This document shows positions 37,784-45,295 of a stretch of DNA of 62,905 nt, piece by piece. Every line of letters begins with the position of its first letter. The stretch's first letter is position 1. The position numbers were made by a program, and so were the translations under genes. The stretch comes from Burkholderiales bacterium (GTDB lineage Bacteria; Pseudomonadota; Gammaproteobacteria; Burkholderiales; Burkholderiaceae_C), in assembly GCA_947464185.1 (NCBI GenBank), contig CANHVY010000023.1:1-62905 (forward strand), read 5' to 3'. Below the pieces are notes generated by a model. That model did not search any database and had not been told where the DNA came from. It saw only the letters and a program-made list of their open reading frames with translations.

Positions 37784-37808
37784 CAGGCGGGCGACGTTCG
37801 CCCGCCTG
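37784..37808 (+). promoter_or_regulatory. perfect 10-bp stem-loop before the EF-hand gene
   Basis: CAGGCGGGCG, loop ACGTT and CGCCCGCCTG form an uninterrupted stem, ending 18 bp before the ATG at 37827. No T-run follows, so it is a poor intrinsic terminator. It may shield or set off the ribosome site (GAGGGGA) or stabilise the transcript. The rest of 37615-37826 holds no gene. Confidence 0.55.
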
Positions 37809-37826
37809 CACCATGAGGGGAACGAC

Positions 37827-38900
37827 ATGACACGTGCAATCGACGCAACGGCGCAGAGCTACAAGCCACTGACCGCACCAACAGACATGCTCTTCAACGA
37901 GCGCTTTAACCTGCAGAACTTCCGCAAAGCCGACACTGACGGTGACGGAAAGCTGTCACTGGGGGAGCAACTTTTCAAGGAACATGGGGTTGAACACTCG
38001 GGCGGGAAGGTGCGGGGGACAACCCACAAGTGGGCCTTTGGAGCCCAGACCGATGAAGACGGCAACTCCCGAGGTTTCTTTGGTTCTCTCTTTGGTTCTC
38101 GCTTTGGTTCTCGAACTGAGGCCCAGATGAACCGCGGGCAAGCAGCCCAGGTCATTCCAAGGGGAATTCAAGCCGACGGGACGGTGACGCGCTCAGAGTT
38201 TCGTGATTTTGTCGACTCGCGCCAATCCCAGGACCTGACGTTCGCGCAGTGGCAGCGCCTGCAGTTCAACGTTGCGCAGACCTTCAAGAAGCTGGACGTG
38301 AACCGCGACGGTGTGCTGGATCGCGCCGAAGCGCAGCGACTGAACGCCGACGACCTGAACAGGGATATGGATCAGCCAGCCCCGGCAGCTTCGCCAATCG
38401 TTCCACCTAGCCCTCCGTCATTCAGCTTATCCATGGAATGGTCCTGGAACCGAACTGATCACAGGGTTGCGATTAACGATCCTTGTGAAGGAAGAATCAG
38501 TCCCAATCCTCCTTTAGTGCCTCCTCCGCAGACTAATCCCGGGTGCCCTATTGTGAAATTGCCAATCGACAATCCCGCTACAAGGAACACTGTCGAGGAT
38601 CAGATCAGGAGCTTCTACTTGAACTATCTGCATCGAGATCCCGATCAAGAGGGCTTCAACTACTGGCTGAATCAGGTAAAGACCAACCAGATGACGATGG
38701 TTCAAGTGCGTACTGAAATTCAGTTCAGTCCCGAAGCAAAGGTTTATGGCTTCTATCTTCAACATCTGAAGCGAGAGCCGGATGCCGGAGGACTTGCCTA
38801 TTGGCGAGATCAAATCCGCTCCGGCAAAATGACTCAGGATCAAGTGGAAAATGCTATCAAGAATATCGAAGATGCCAAAAAAGGGCGGTCTCAAATCTGA
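37827..38900 (+). CDS. EF-hand plus DUF4214 secreted-type protein
   Basis: 357 residues. Two canonical EF-hand calcium loops are visible, DTDGDGKLSLGE (about 36-47) and DVNRDGVLDRAE (about 155-166). Between them is a short FGS(L/R) tetrapeptide repeat coded by a 12-bp tandem repeat, and a Pro-rich linker spans about 185-235. The C-terminus carries a DUF4214-like module (about 250-345): FYLNYLHRDPDQEGFNYWLN, followed by FYLQHLKREPDAGGLAYWRD. DUF4214 is common in secreted RTX-type and adhesion proteins. No Sec signal is present, so T3SS export is a reasonable idea. AT-richer codon use in the second half suggests a domain fusion. Confidence 0.75.
   Translation: MTRAIDATAQSYKPLTAPTDMLFNERFNLQNFRKADTDGDGKLSLGEQLFKEHGVEHSGGKVRGTTHKWAFGAQTDEDGNSRGFFGSLFGSRFGSRTEAQMNRGQAAQVIPRGIQADGTVTRSEFRDFVDSRQSQDLTFAQWQRLQFNVAQTFKKLDVNRDGVLDRAEAQRLNADDLNRDMDQPAPAASPIVPPSPPSFSLSMEWSWNRTDHRVAINDPCEGRISPNPPLVPPPQTNPGCPIVKLPIDNPATRNTVEDQIRSFYLNYLHRDPDQEGFNYWLNQVKTNQMTMVQVRTEIQFSPEAKVYGFYLQHLKREPDAGGLAYWRDQIRSGKMTQDQVENAIKNIEDAKKGRSQI
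38079..38114 (+). repeat. three in-frame 12-bp tandem repeats
   Basis: The unit TTTGGTTCTCKM (12 bp) repeats exactly three times within the EF-hand gene, encoding FGSL-FGSR-FGSR. Being a multiple of three it can expand or shrink without breaking the frame, which points to a recently evolved, possibly variable linker. Bases 38901-39191 after this gene hold no convincing gene. Confidence 0.85.
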
Positions 38901-39191
38901 AGTGCAGCACCTTGCCAAACCAGCAACGTGTGCAGATGAACAGAAGATTCCATCTGATGCAAGCTGAAGAGCGCGTGGCGCTTGCAACGGGCATGTCCAC
39001 CTTCAACCCCAGTAAACCAGCGTGCTGGCCGCCTTGAACGTCAAGAATCCCGCCATCGACGCTCAATTGTGGTTGCTGGAGTGGCAGACTGAATGGGTAC
39101 CTCTTTACAAATCAACAACTTACGGCGTTTGGTGTCGAACTCGAGAGGTCAATCCTGACGCCACAGGTTCCGCTCTCCGGACGGCGCGGGC

Positions 39192-39944
39192 ATGACCGAT
39201 GAAGAGTTGGTGAGCCGGATGTTCACCTGCGGGGTGTGCCGGTTTGACAAGTACGACCGCAGCACGGTGGTGATGCAGCTCAGCCAGGACAGCCTGGCCT
39301 GGGGGCAGCAGGCCCTGGTGGCTGCAGCGCGGCGCCTGCGCCCCGAGTTGCAGCTGGCGCTGATGATCGATGAGGACGTCCTGCCGCTGCTGCCCGACAT
39401 GGTGGGCAAGCAGCCGCCGGACAGGGTGTACCGCGAGCTGACGGTGGATTGGCAGGTGTGTTCGCCCCGACTGGACCGCCTGCGCGCGCGGTTGCACAGG
39501 CATGCCGCGCCGCCCGTGCGCATCGATGCTCGCGCCTGCCGCGCGATGGACGACATCGAAGTCGCCACCTTGTTGGACGGGTACCTCGCCAGCTACAGCC
39601 AGGCCCTGTTCTTCTTTCCCGACAGCGCGTTCGATCCGGCCGAGTTCGGCCATTACCTGATCGGCCGCGACACTGCCGGGAAGCCGTTCGGACTGTGCAA
39701 GCTCGTGAGCAGCGACCAGGCCATGTTCGCGGAGATCCTCTACGGCCGCGGCAGCGCGCGGGCCAACGTCGCCTTCATTGCCGAAGGGCTGGCGCTCCTG
39801 CGCGACAGTCTTGACCAGGAGTTCGCGGTCATCGCCTCGGTGAAGGCAGTGACCACGCTGCTGCGCGACATCGGCTTCACTCTGAGGCGCTCTATGTACG
39901 TCTACCTCCTGCCTCGGACCGAAACCGGGGCCGGCCCTGCCTGA
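39192..39944 (+). CDS. hypothetical protein at the end of the T3SS island
   Basis: 250 residues from the ATG at 39192, with no clear ribosome site. The sequence looks soluble and mixed alpha/beta, with a conserved-looking central part (VATLLDGYLASYSQALFFFP, EFGHYLIGRDTAGKPFGLCK) and a C-terminal segment (GLALLRDSLDQEFAVIASVK). No signal peptide or known motif. GC content is high, as in the genes to its right, so it may not belong to the island. Function unknown. Confidence 0.55.
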   Translation: MTDEELVSRMFTCGVCRFDKYDRSTVVMQLSQDSLAWGQQALVAAARRLRPELQLALMIDEDVLPLLPDMVGKQPPDRVYRELTVDWQVCSPRLDRLRARLHRHAAPPVRIDARACRAMDDIEVATLLDGYLASYSQALFFFPDSAFDPAEFGHYLIGRDTAGKPFGLCKLVSSDQAMFAEILYGRGSARANVAFIAEGLALLRDSLDQEFAVIASVKAVTTLLRDIGFTLRRSMYVYLLPRTETGAGPA

Positions 39945-40038
39945 CGGCGGGCCTGAAGACCAGCACCGTCACGCCCCTGGTGGGGTCGTGGGAACGTCCA
40001 GCACAAGGCACACTGCCTCAGGGCGCCGAGCCCTGCTG

Positions 40039-41733
40039 ATGCTTTGCACCATGCTTTTATCTGCCCTCGCCTTCGCCTTCGACAACACCTACGCCCGTGA
40101 ACTGCAGGGCTTTCATGTGCCGTGGAAGCCCACGACCGTGCCCGAGCCGCGGCTGCTGTTCTTCAACCGGCCCCTGGCCGAAGAACTGGGGCTGGGCGCC
40201 GGGGGGTTGGAAGGGCTGACAGGGCTGGACGGGCTGGAAGGCCAGGACGCCGCAGGACTGTGGGCCGGCAACGCCCTTCCTGAAGGCGCCCAGCCCATCG
40301 CCCAGGCCTACGCCGGTCACCAGTTCGGCGGGTTCTCGCCGCAGTTGGGCGACGGTCGGGCGCTGCTGCTGGGCGAGGTGCTTGATCGTCACGGTCTGCG
40401 CCGCGACATCGCCTTCAAGGGCTCGGGGCGCACGCCCTTTTCCCGCGGGGGCGATGGCAAGGCGGCCGTGGGGCCGATGCTGCGCGAGGTGCTGATCAGC
40501 GAGGCCTTGCACGCGCTGGGGATTCCCACCACCCGTGGGCTGGCCGTGGCGGGCACGGGCGAACGGGTCGTCCGTGAACGGGTACTGCCCGGCGCGGTGC
40601 TCACGCGTGTGGCCGCCAGTCACCTGCGGGTGGGCACCTTCCAGTACTTCGCGGCGCGGCGCGAGACCGAGCGCGTGCGCCAGTTGGCCGAATACGCCAT
40701 CGCCCGGCACGACCCGGCCTTGCGGGACATCGACCGCGCGCCCGAGCGCACCCTCGCTTTCTTCCGCGCCGTGGCCCGGCGCCAGGCGGCGCTGGTGGCG
40801 CAGTGGATGAACGTGGGCTTCATCCACGGGGTGATGAACACCGACAACATGACGATCTCGGGCGAGTCCATCGATTTCGGCCCCTGCGCCTTCATGGAGG
40901 CCTACGACCCCGAGGCGGTGTTCAGCTCCATCGACCACGGCGGGCGCTACGCCTACGCCAACCAGCCGCACATCGCGCGCTGGAACCTGGCCCGCCTGGC
41001 CGAGACCCTGCTGCCGCTGATCGATGAAGAGGCGCAACGCGCCGTGGAGCGCGCCACCGAGGTGCTGGACGCCTTCCCGGCCTGGTTCGAGGCGGCGCTG
41101 CGCAGCGGGCAGCGGGCCAAGCTGGGGTTGTGGGATCCCGGGTCATCGATGGCTGGGCGAGGTGCTATCGATGAGGCCGTGGGGGCTGCGGGCCCATCGG
41201 CTGGGTCGGCTGGATTGGCGGACCTGCACTATGGCGCGCCGGACGCCACCTCGGAAGCTGATCCCCACGCCGAGACAGACGACGCGTTGGCCGGCGACTG
41301 GCTGGACCTGCTGCACCAGCAACGGGTGGATTTCACGCAGGCCTGGCGCTTCCTGGCTGACGAGGCGGCTTGCGGCGCGGACGATGCAGTGCGCACCTCC
41401 CGCCTGCGCCCCTTGTTTGCCGAGCCGGGTGCTCTGGAACCCTGGCTGGTGCGCTGGCGCGAACGCCTGGCATTGCATGACGGGCAGCCTCCCGCGGCCG
41501 CCCGGCCCGAGACCGTGGCGACGATGCGCCAGGCCAGCCCCTGGATCATCCCGCGCAACCACCGCGTGGAAGAGGCCTTGGCGGCCGCGTCCGACCATGG
41601 CGACCTGGCGCCCTTCGAGCGCCTGTTGCAAGCACTGCGCCGGCCTTTCGACGAGCACCCCAATGACGCCCCCTTCGCCGAGCCGGCGCCGGCCGAACTC
41701 ACCGCTGGCTATCGCACGTTCTGCGGCACCTGA
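40039..41733 (+). CDS. selO: SelO-type protein adenylyltransferase (pseudokinase)
   Basis: 564 residues from the ATG at 40039 (the ATG at 40051 is also possible; the frame extends to a GTG at 39988). Family hallmarks: FDNTYAREL near the start, AYAGHQFGGFSPQLGDGRA, FKGSGRTPFSRGGDGKAAVG, GVMNTDNMTISG and DFGPCAFMEAYDPEAVFSS. SelO has a kinase fold with flipped ATP and transfers AMP to Ser/Thr/Tyr of proteins in redox stress. Most SelO proteins end in or near Cys; the C-terminus here is YRTFCGT, which keeps that cysteine. A short hydrophobic stretch precedes FDNTY but is not a convincing signal peptide. Confidence 0.93.
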   Translation: MLCTMLLSALAFAFDNTYARELQGFHVPWKPTTVPEPRLLFFNRPLAEELGLGAGGLEGLTGLDGLEGQDAAGLWAGNALPEGAQPIAQAYAGHQFGGFSPQLGDGRALLLGEVLDRHGLRRDIAFKGSGRTPFSRGGDGKAAVGPMLREVLISEALHALGIPTTRGLAVAGTGERVVRERVLPGAVLTRVAASHLRVGTFQYFAARRETERVRQLAEYAIARHDPALRDIDRAPERTLAFFRAVARRQAALVAQWMNVGFIHGVMNTDNMTISGESIDFGPCAFMEAYDPEAVFSSIDHGGRYAYANQPHIARWNLARLAETLLPLIDEEAQRAVERATEVLDAFPAWFEAALRSGQRAKLGLWDPGSSMAGRGAIDEAVGAAGPSAGSAGLADLHYGAPDATSEADPHAETDDALAGDWLDLLHQQRVDFTQAWRFLADEAACGADDAVRTSRLRPLFAEPGALEPWLVRWRERLALHDGQPPAAARPETVATMRQASPWIIPRNHRVEEALAAASDHGDLAPFERLLQALRRPFDEHPNDAPFAEPAPAELTAGYRTFCGT

Positions 41734-41748
41734 GGTGCCGCAGGGCGT

Positions 41749-42408
41749 TCACCGCCAGGCAAACGCCGGCTGATCAAAGTGCGCCACGCGTGTGGGCCGG
41801 CTCAGCAGGCAGACCTCGCGGAACTGCAGCAAGAACGCCGCCGTCGGTGCCGCGATCCAGCGTTGACCCACGGGCATGCGCAGCACCTGGCGCTGCGTGG
41901 TCTGCACGAGGTTGAGGATGGGGGCGTCGTCGCGGGTCAACTCGCTGACCGGAATGCGGTGCACGCTGTGCACCTCCTGCGGGTTGAGCTGCAGGTCGTG
42001 GGCCGCGTCCAGCCACACCACCACGGGCGTGATCAGGTAGCCCGAGCGCGTGGCGTAGTCGTCCAGCCGGCCGAGCACCGCGTCGGGGTCTGGGGTCAGC
42101 CCGACTTCCTCCTGCAACTCGCGTAGCGCGGCTTGCTCGGGGGTCTCGCCTTCGTCCAGGCGGCCGCCCGGCAGGGCCCACTGGCCGGCATGGCTGCGCA
42201 GCCCGCTGGCGCGGCGCGTCAACAGCAGGGCGGGCGCGGTGCTCCACCCAGTGTGATGCGGCAGGCCCTCCACGTCGCCACCGTACCCCTCTTGCGTCAC
42301 CCCCAAGACCACGGCGGCGCGCTTGCGACCTTCGGCCGGCAGGCTCAGGTGCTCGAACGCGGCCAGGCGTTCGGCGATCTGGTGGCGCAATGCGGGGCCG
42401 TGGAGCAT
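41749..42408 (-). CDS. NUDIX hydrolase, CoA pyrophosphatase type
   Basis: 219 residues. The Nudix box is intact: GGRLDEGETPEQAALRE then LQEEVGL (GX5EX7REUXEEXGU). A preceding segment, ALLLTRRASGLRSHAGQWAL, and a long C-terminal part fit the NudL/YeaB subgroup that cleaves CoA and related nucleotides. It is convergent with selO (15 bp between the ends) and divergent from the SDR gene. Confidence 0.85.
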   Translation of the reverse strand: MLHGPALRHQIAERLAAFEHLSLPAEGRKRAAVVLGVTQEGYGGDVEGLPHHTGWSTAPALLLTRRASGLRSHAGQWALPGGRLDEGETPEQAALRELQEEVGLTPDPDAVLGRLDDYATRSGYLITPVVVWLDAAHDLQLNPQEVHSVHRIPVSELTRDDAPILNLVQTTQRQVLRMPVGQRWIAAPTAAFLLQFREVCLLSRPTRVAHFDQPAFAWR

Positions 42409-42482
42409 CGGGGAAGGATAGCCCTTTGGCGGGCACCGGGGTCCGTCGCAGAATGCAGCCGATCTTCAAGGAGCCGCGCCTG

Positions 42483-43265
42483 ATGGACACCATGACCTCG
42501 CCGCCCGAGTTTTCCAGCACCCTTGCCCGCTTTCGGGTAGACGGCCGCGTGGCCGTGATCACGGGCGGTGCCCAGGGCATCGGGCGTGCGGCGGCGCTGG
42601 CGCTGCGCGAGGCCGGGGCCACGGTGGTGGTGCTGGACCGAGATCTGGGCGCCGCGCGTCAGGCTGCCGCCACCCTGCCCGGCAGCCACGCGGCCGAACT
42701 CGACGTGGCCGATGCCGCTGCCATCGAGCGTGTGTTTGGCGAGATCGCCCAGCGCCACGGCCGCATCGACATCCTGGTCAACAACGCCGGCGTCTCCATC
42801 CGCAAGTCCAGCCTGGAGTTGTCGCTGGCCGAATGGAACCAGGTGCTGGCGGTGAACCTGACCGGCTGCTTCCTGTGTGCGCGGGCCGCCGCAGCGGCCA
42901 TGCCGGCGCGAGGCGGTGCCGTGGTCAACACGGCCTCGATCATGGGCCTGTCGGGCGCCGGCCCCTACCCCAACCCGGCCTACCACGCCACCAAGGGCGC
43001 GCTGGTGAACCTCACCCGCTCGCAGGCGGTGGAGTGGGCCGCACGCGGCATCCGCGTCAACGCGGTGGCGCCCACGTGGACCCGCACCGGGTTCATCGGC
43101 GAGTTGACCGATGCAGTGCGTGAGCGCGTGCGGGCGGTCACGCCCCTGGGCCGCATGGCCGAGCCCGAGGAAGTGGCCGCGGCCATCCTGTTCCTGGCCA
43201 GCCCTGCAGCGTCCATGGTCACCGGGCACACGCTGGCGGTGGATGGCGGGTTCCTCGCCCAGTGA
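42483..43265 (+). CDS. short-chain dehydrogenase/reductase
   Basis: 260 residues from the ATG at 42483, with AAGGAG 9 nt upstream. Classical SDR: cofactor loop GGAQGIGRAAA, NNAG, catalytic Ser in NTASIMG and the Tyr/Lys pair in YHATKGALVNL. Asp at the end of the second strand (VVLDRD) favours NAD(H). The substrate, a sugar, polyol or 3-oxoacyl compound, is not determinable. The 230 bp after it hold no clear gene. Confidence 0.88.
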   Translation: MDTMTSPPEFSSTLARFRVDGRVAVITGGAQGIGRAAALALREAGATVVVLDRDLGAARQAAATLPGSHAAELDVADAAAIERVFGEIAQRHGRIDILVNNAGVSIRKSSLELSLAEWNQVLAVNLTGCFLCARAAAAAMPARGGAVVNTASIMGLSGAGPYPNPAYHATKGALVNLTRSQAVEWAARGIRVNAVAPTWTRTGFIGELTDAVRERVRAVTPLGRMAEPEEVAAAILFLASPAASMVTGHTLAVDGGFLAQ

Positions 43266-43495
43266 GCTCGCCCGTTGAGCGACCACTGCCCCCTGCGCCA
43301 CAGCCACGCCGCGCGCGCCGCACCGCGCTGGCCCAGGCTGGCTATCCGACCACGGGCGTGGCGGATATGGCACGAACCTGCCGCAACTGCGACTTATTGG
43401 GTAGGATCGACCACCACGCGTTCTGGTTCAAGCCCAACGCGAAGGAACCATACCTCTCCTCGTTGGCCATGAGACCCCTGTCGCTGTAGCAGACC

Positions 43496-44791
43496 GTGTA
43501 TCTGAAGAAGTGCTTCCCGCTGTCCAATCTGCCGGCCTGCCTGGGCGGAGTTTTGTGCTTGCTGGCCAGTGCGGTGGCTGCGCAGCCGGCGGCGTCACTG
43601 ACGCAGGACTTGCGCTTCAGCGGCTTCGGCACCATCGGGGTGGCGCGCATCGAAGCCCCGGCGGGATGGGCCTACGGGCGCGAGGCCTCGCAGCCTCAGA
43701 ACGTCAACCCCAACCGCGCCGATCTGGACACGCGACTGGGCTTGCAGTTGAACTACGCGCCCAGCCCCAGTTTCGAACTCGTCGGGCAGGCTATCCTCAC
43801 ACGGCGCCCGGCCTCGGCCAGCAACACCAGCGCCTTGGAGTGGGGGTTTGCGGCCTTCCGGCCAAGCCCTGAGTGGACGCTGCGGCTGGGCCGTGTCAAC
43901 CTGGACGCGTTCACGTTGTCGGACCACCGCAACGTGGGCTTTTCCTACCCTTTCGCCCGTCCTCCGGTGGAGTTCTACACGCAGCTGGCCTCGTCGCTGG
44001 ACGGCGCGGACATCGAGCGCGTGTGGAACCGCGACGGCGCACACTGGCGGACCAAGGCGTTCTACGGGCGCAGCAAGATCGGCTATGACGACCCCAGCCG
44101 GTCAGCCACCTTTCGGGATGCTGTCGGGTGGTTCATCTCGCGCGAAGCCGATGGTCTGACGCTGCGCCTGAACCTCAGCCAGGCGCGTGTGGGCATTTCC
44201 CCGCCAGCCCAGGCGCGGCCGCTGTTCGATGGGCTGCGGGGCCTGTCCGAATTGCCCCTGGGCGAAGTGGCCGAGCAGGCCGGGGAGCTGCTGCAGCGAC
44301 TGTCCGTCGATGGCGTCAAGCACTCTTACGTGTCCCTGGGCACCCAGTACGAGATCGGCCCTTGGCTGTTGGCGGGCGAGGTGATGCGCGTGCGCGGAAG
44401 CCCCTCTTCCAGCTTCTCGGCCGGGTATGCCAGCGTCGCCCGGCGATTCGATGCGGTCACGTTGTACACCGTGGCCAGCCGCATTGCGAGCTCGACACCG
44501 GCCGTGGTTACGCCGGACTGGGTGGCGCCGCTGACACCGGTGATCGGACCGGTAGCGGCCCAGCAGGCGCAGTTCCTGGGAAGCACGGCCGCCACCCTGG
44601 CCAATACCTTCCGTGCGCAACAAGACACGCTGTCACTGGGTGCGCGCGTCGATCTGGGCGCGCAGATGGCCCTGAAGGTGCAGTGGGACCGCATCCGCGT
44701 GGCCCCCAACGGCAGCGTGCTGTGGGGCAATGCCTCGGCCCAGCCGGCCCGCGCCCGCATGACCAGCGTCTCGCTGGACTTCATCTTCTGA
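43496..44791 (+). CDS. outer-membrane porin-like beta-barrel protein
   Basis: 431 residues from a GTG. A Sec signal (LGGVLCLLASAVAAQPAA) precedes alternating beta strands rich in aromatic and charged residues (LRLGRVNLDAFTLSDHRNVG), and the protein ends in Phe (VSLDFIF), the mark of an outer-membrane barrel. It heads a four-gene run with a phosphate-binding-like protein, a hybrid histidine kinase and a c-di-GMP protein. A role in admitting or sensing the same ligand is plausible. Its stop overlaps the next ATG. Confidence 0.75.
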   Translation: MYLKKCFPLSNLPACLGGVLCLLASAVAAQPAASLTQDLRFSGFGTIGVARIEAPAGWAYGREASQPQNVNPNRADLDTRLGLQLNYAPSPSFELVGQAILTRRPASASNTSALEWGFAAFRPSPEWTLRLGRVNLDAFTLSDHRNVGFSYPFARPPVEFYTQLASSLDGADIERVWNRDGAHWRTKAFYGRSKIGYDDPSRSATFRDAVGWFISREADGLTLRLNLSQARVGISPPAQARPLFDGLRGLSELPLGEVAEQAGELLQRLSVDGVKHSYVSLGTQYEIGPWLLAGEVMRVRGSPSSSFSAGYASVARRFDAVTLYTVASRIASSTPAVVTPDWVAPLTPVIGPVAAQQAQFLGSTAATLANTFRAQQDTLSLGARVDLGAQMALKVQWDRIRVAPNGSVLWGNASAQPARARMTSVSLDFIF

Positions 44792-45234
44792 TGTCGGCCG
44801 TGGGCAAGCGCAGGTTCCTTCGGCGGCTGCTTGCGGCAGCCTGTGCGGCTGCCGCATCGGTCGCGCATGCCGACTTCTACGTCGTTGCGCAGGCTGGCAG
44901 CCCTCAGGCCGCGATGACCCAGAAGCAGGCCGTCGACCTGTTCATGGGCCGCAATCGTGCCTTGTCCAACGGCGACTTCGCGTTGATGCTCGATCTGCCG
45001 CGTGACCACCCACGACGGGCCGCCTTCTACGAGGCACTGACCGGCCTGAACGCGGCGCAGGTGAACAGTTATTGGGCACGCCTGTTGTTCTCCGGCCAGA
45101 ACATGCCGCCGCGGGCGCTGGCCGACGAGGCCATGGTTCTGGACGCGCTCAGGCGCAACCCCAATGCGGTGGGCTGGGTGACCAAGGAGCCCGCCGACAA
45201 GCAATTTCGTACCCTGCTGGTGATCAGGAAATGA
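44791..45234 (+). CDS. small phosphate-ABC-type periplasmic binding-like protein
   Basis: 147 residues, with the ATG overlapping the porin stop. The signal peptide is [19 protein letters not shown]. The mature part ([54 protein letters not shown]) matches the short PstS-like domain often found next to porins and sensor kinases. It is too short for a full two-lobed PstS, and no permease genes are present. A periplasmic sensor role for the downstream kinase is therefore more likely than transport. Confidence 0.75.
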   Translation: MSAVGKRRFLRRLLAAACAAAASVAHADFYVVAQAGSPQAAMTQKQAVDLFMGRNRALSNGDFALMLDLPRDHPRRAAFYEALTGLNAAQVNSYWARLLFSGQNMPPRALADEAMVLDALRRNPNAVGWVTKEPADKQFRTLLVIRK

Positions 45235-45295
45235 TCGCCCTGCCTTCGGTCTTCCACGGTCTGCGCCATCCCAGCGGCGGCCCGCACGCAGGCCA

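Noticed and set aside
43262..43489. 75-codon frame after the SDR gene
   Set aside because: It lacks a ribosome site and recognisable composition, and competes with an equally long frame on the other strand; 43266-43495 is treated as non-coding.
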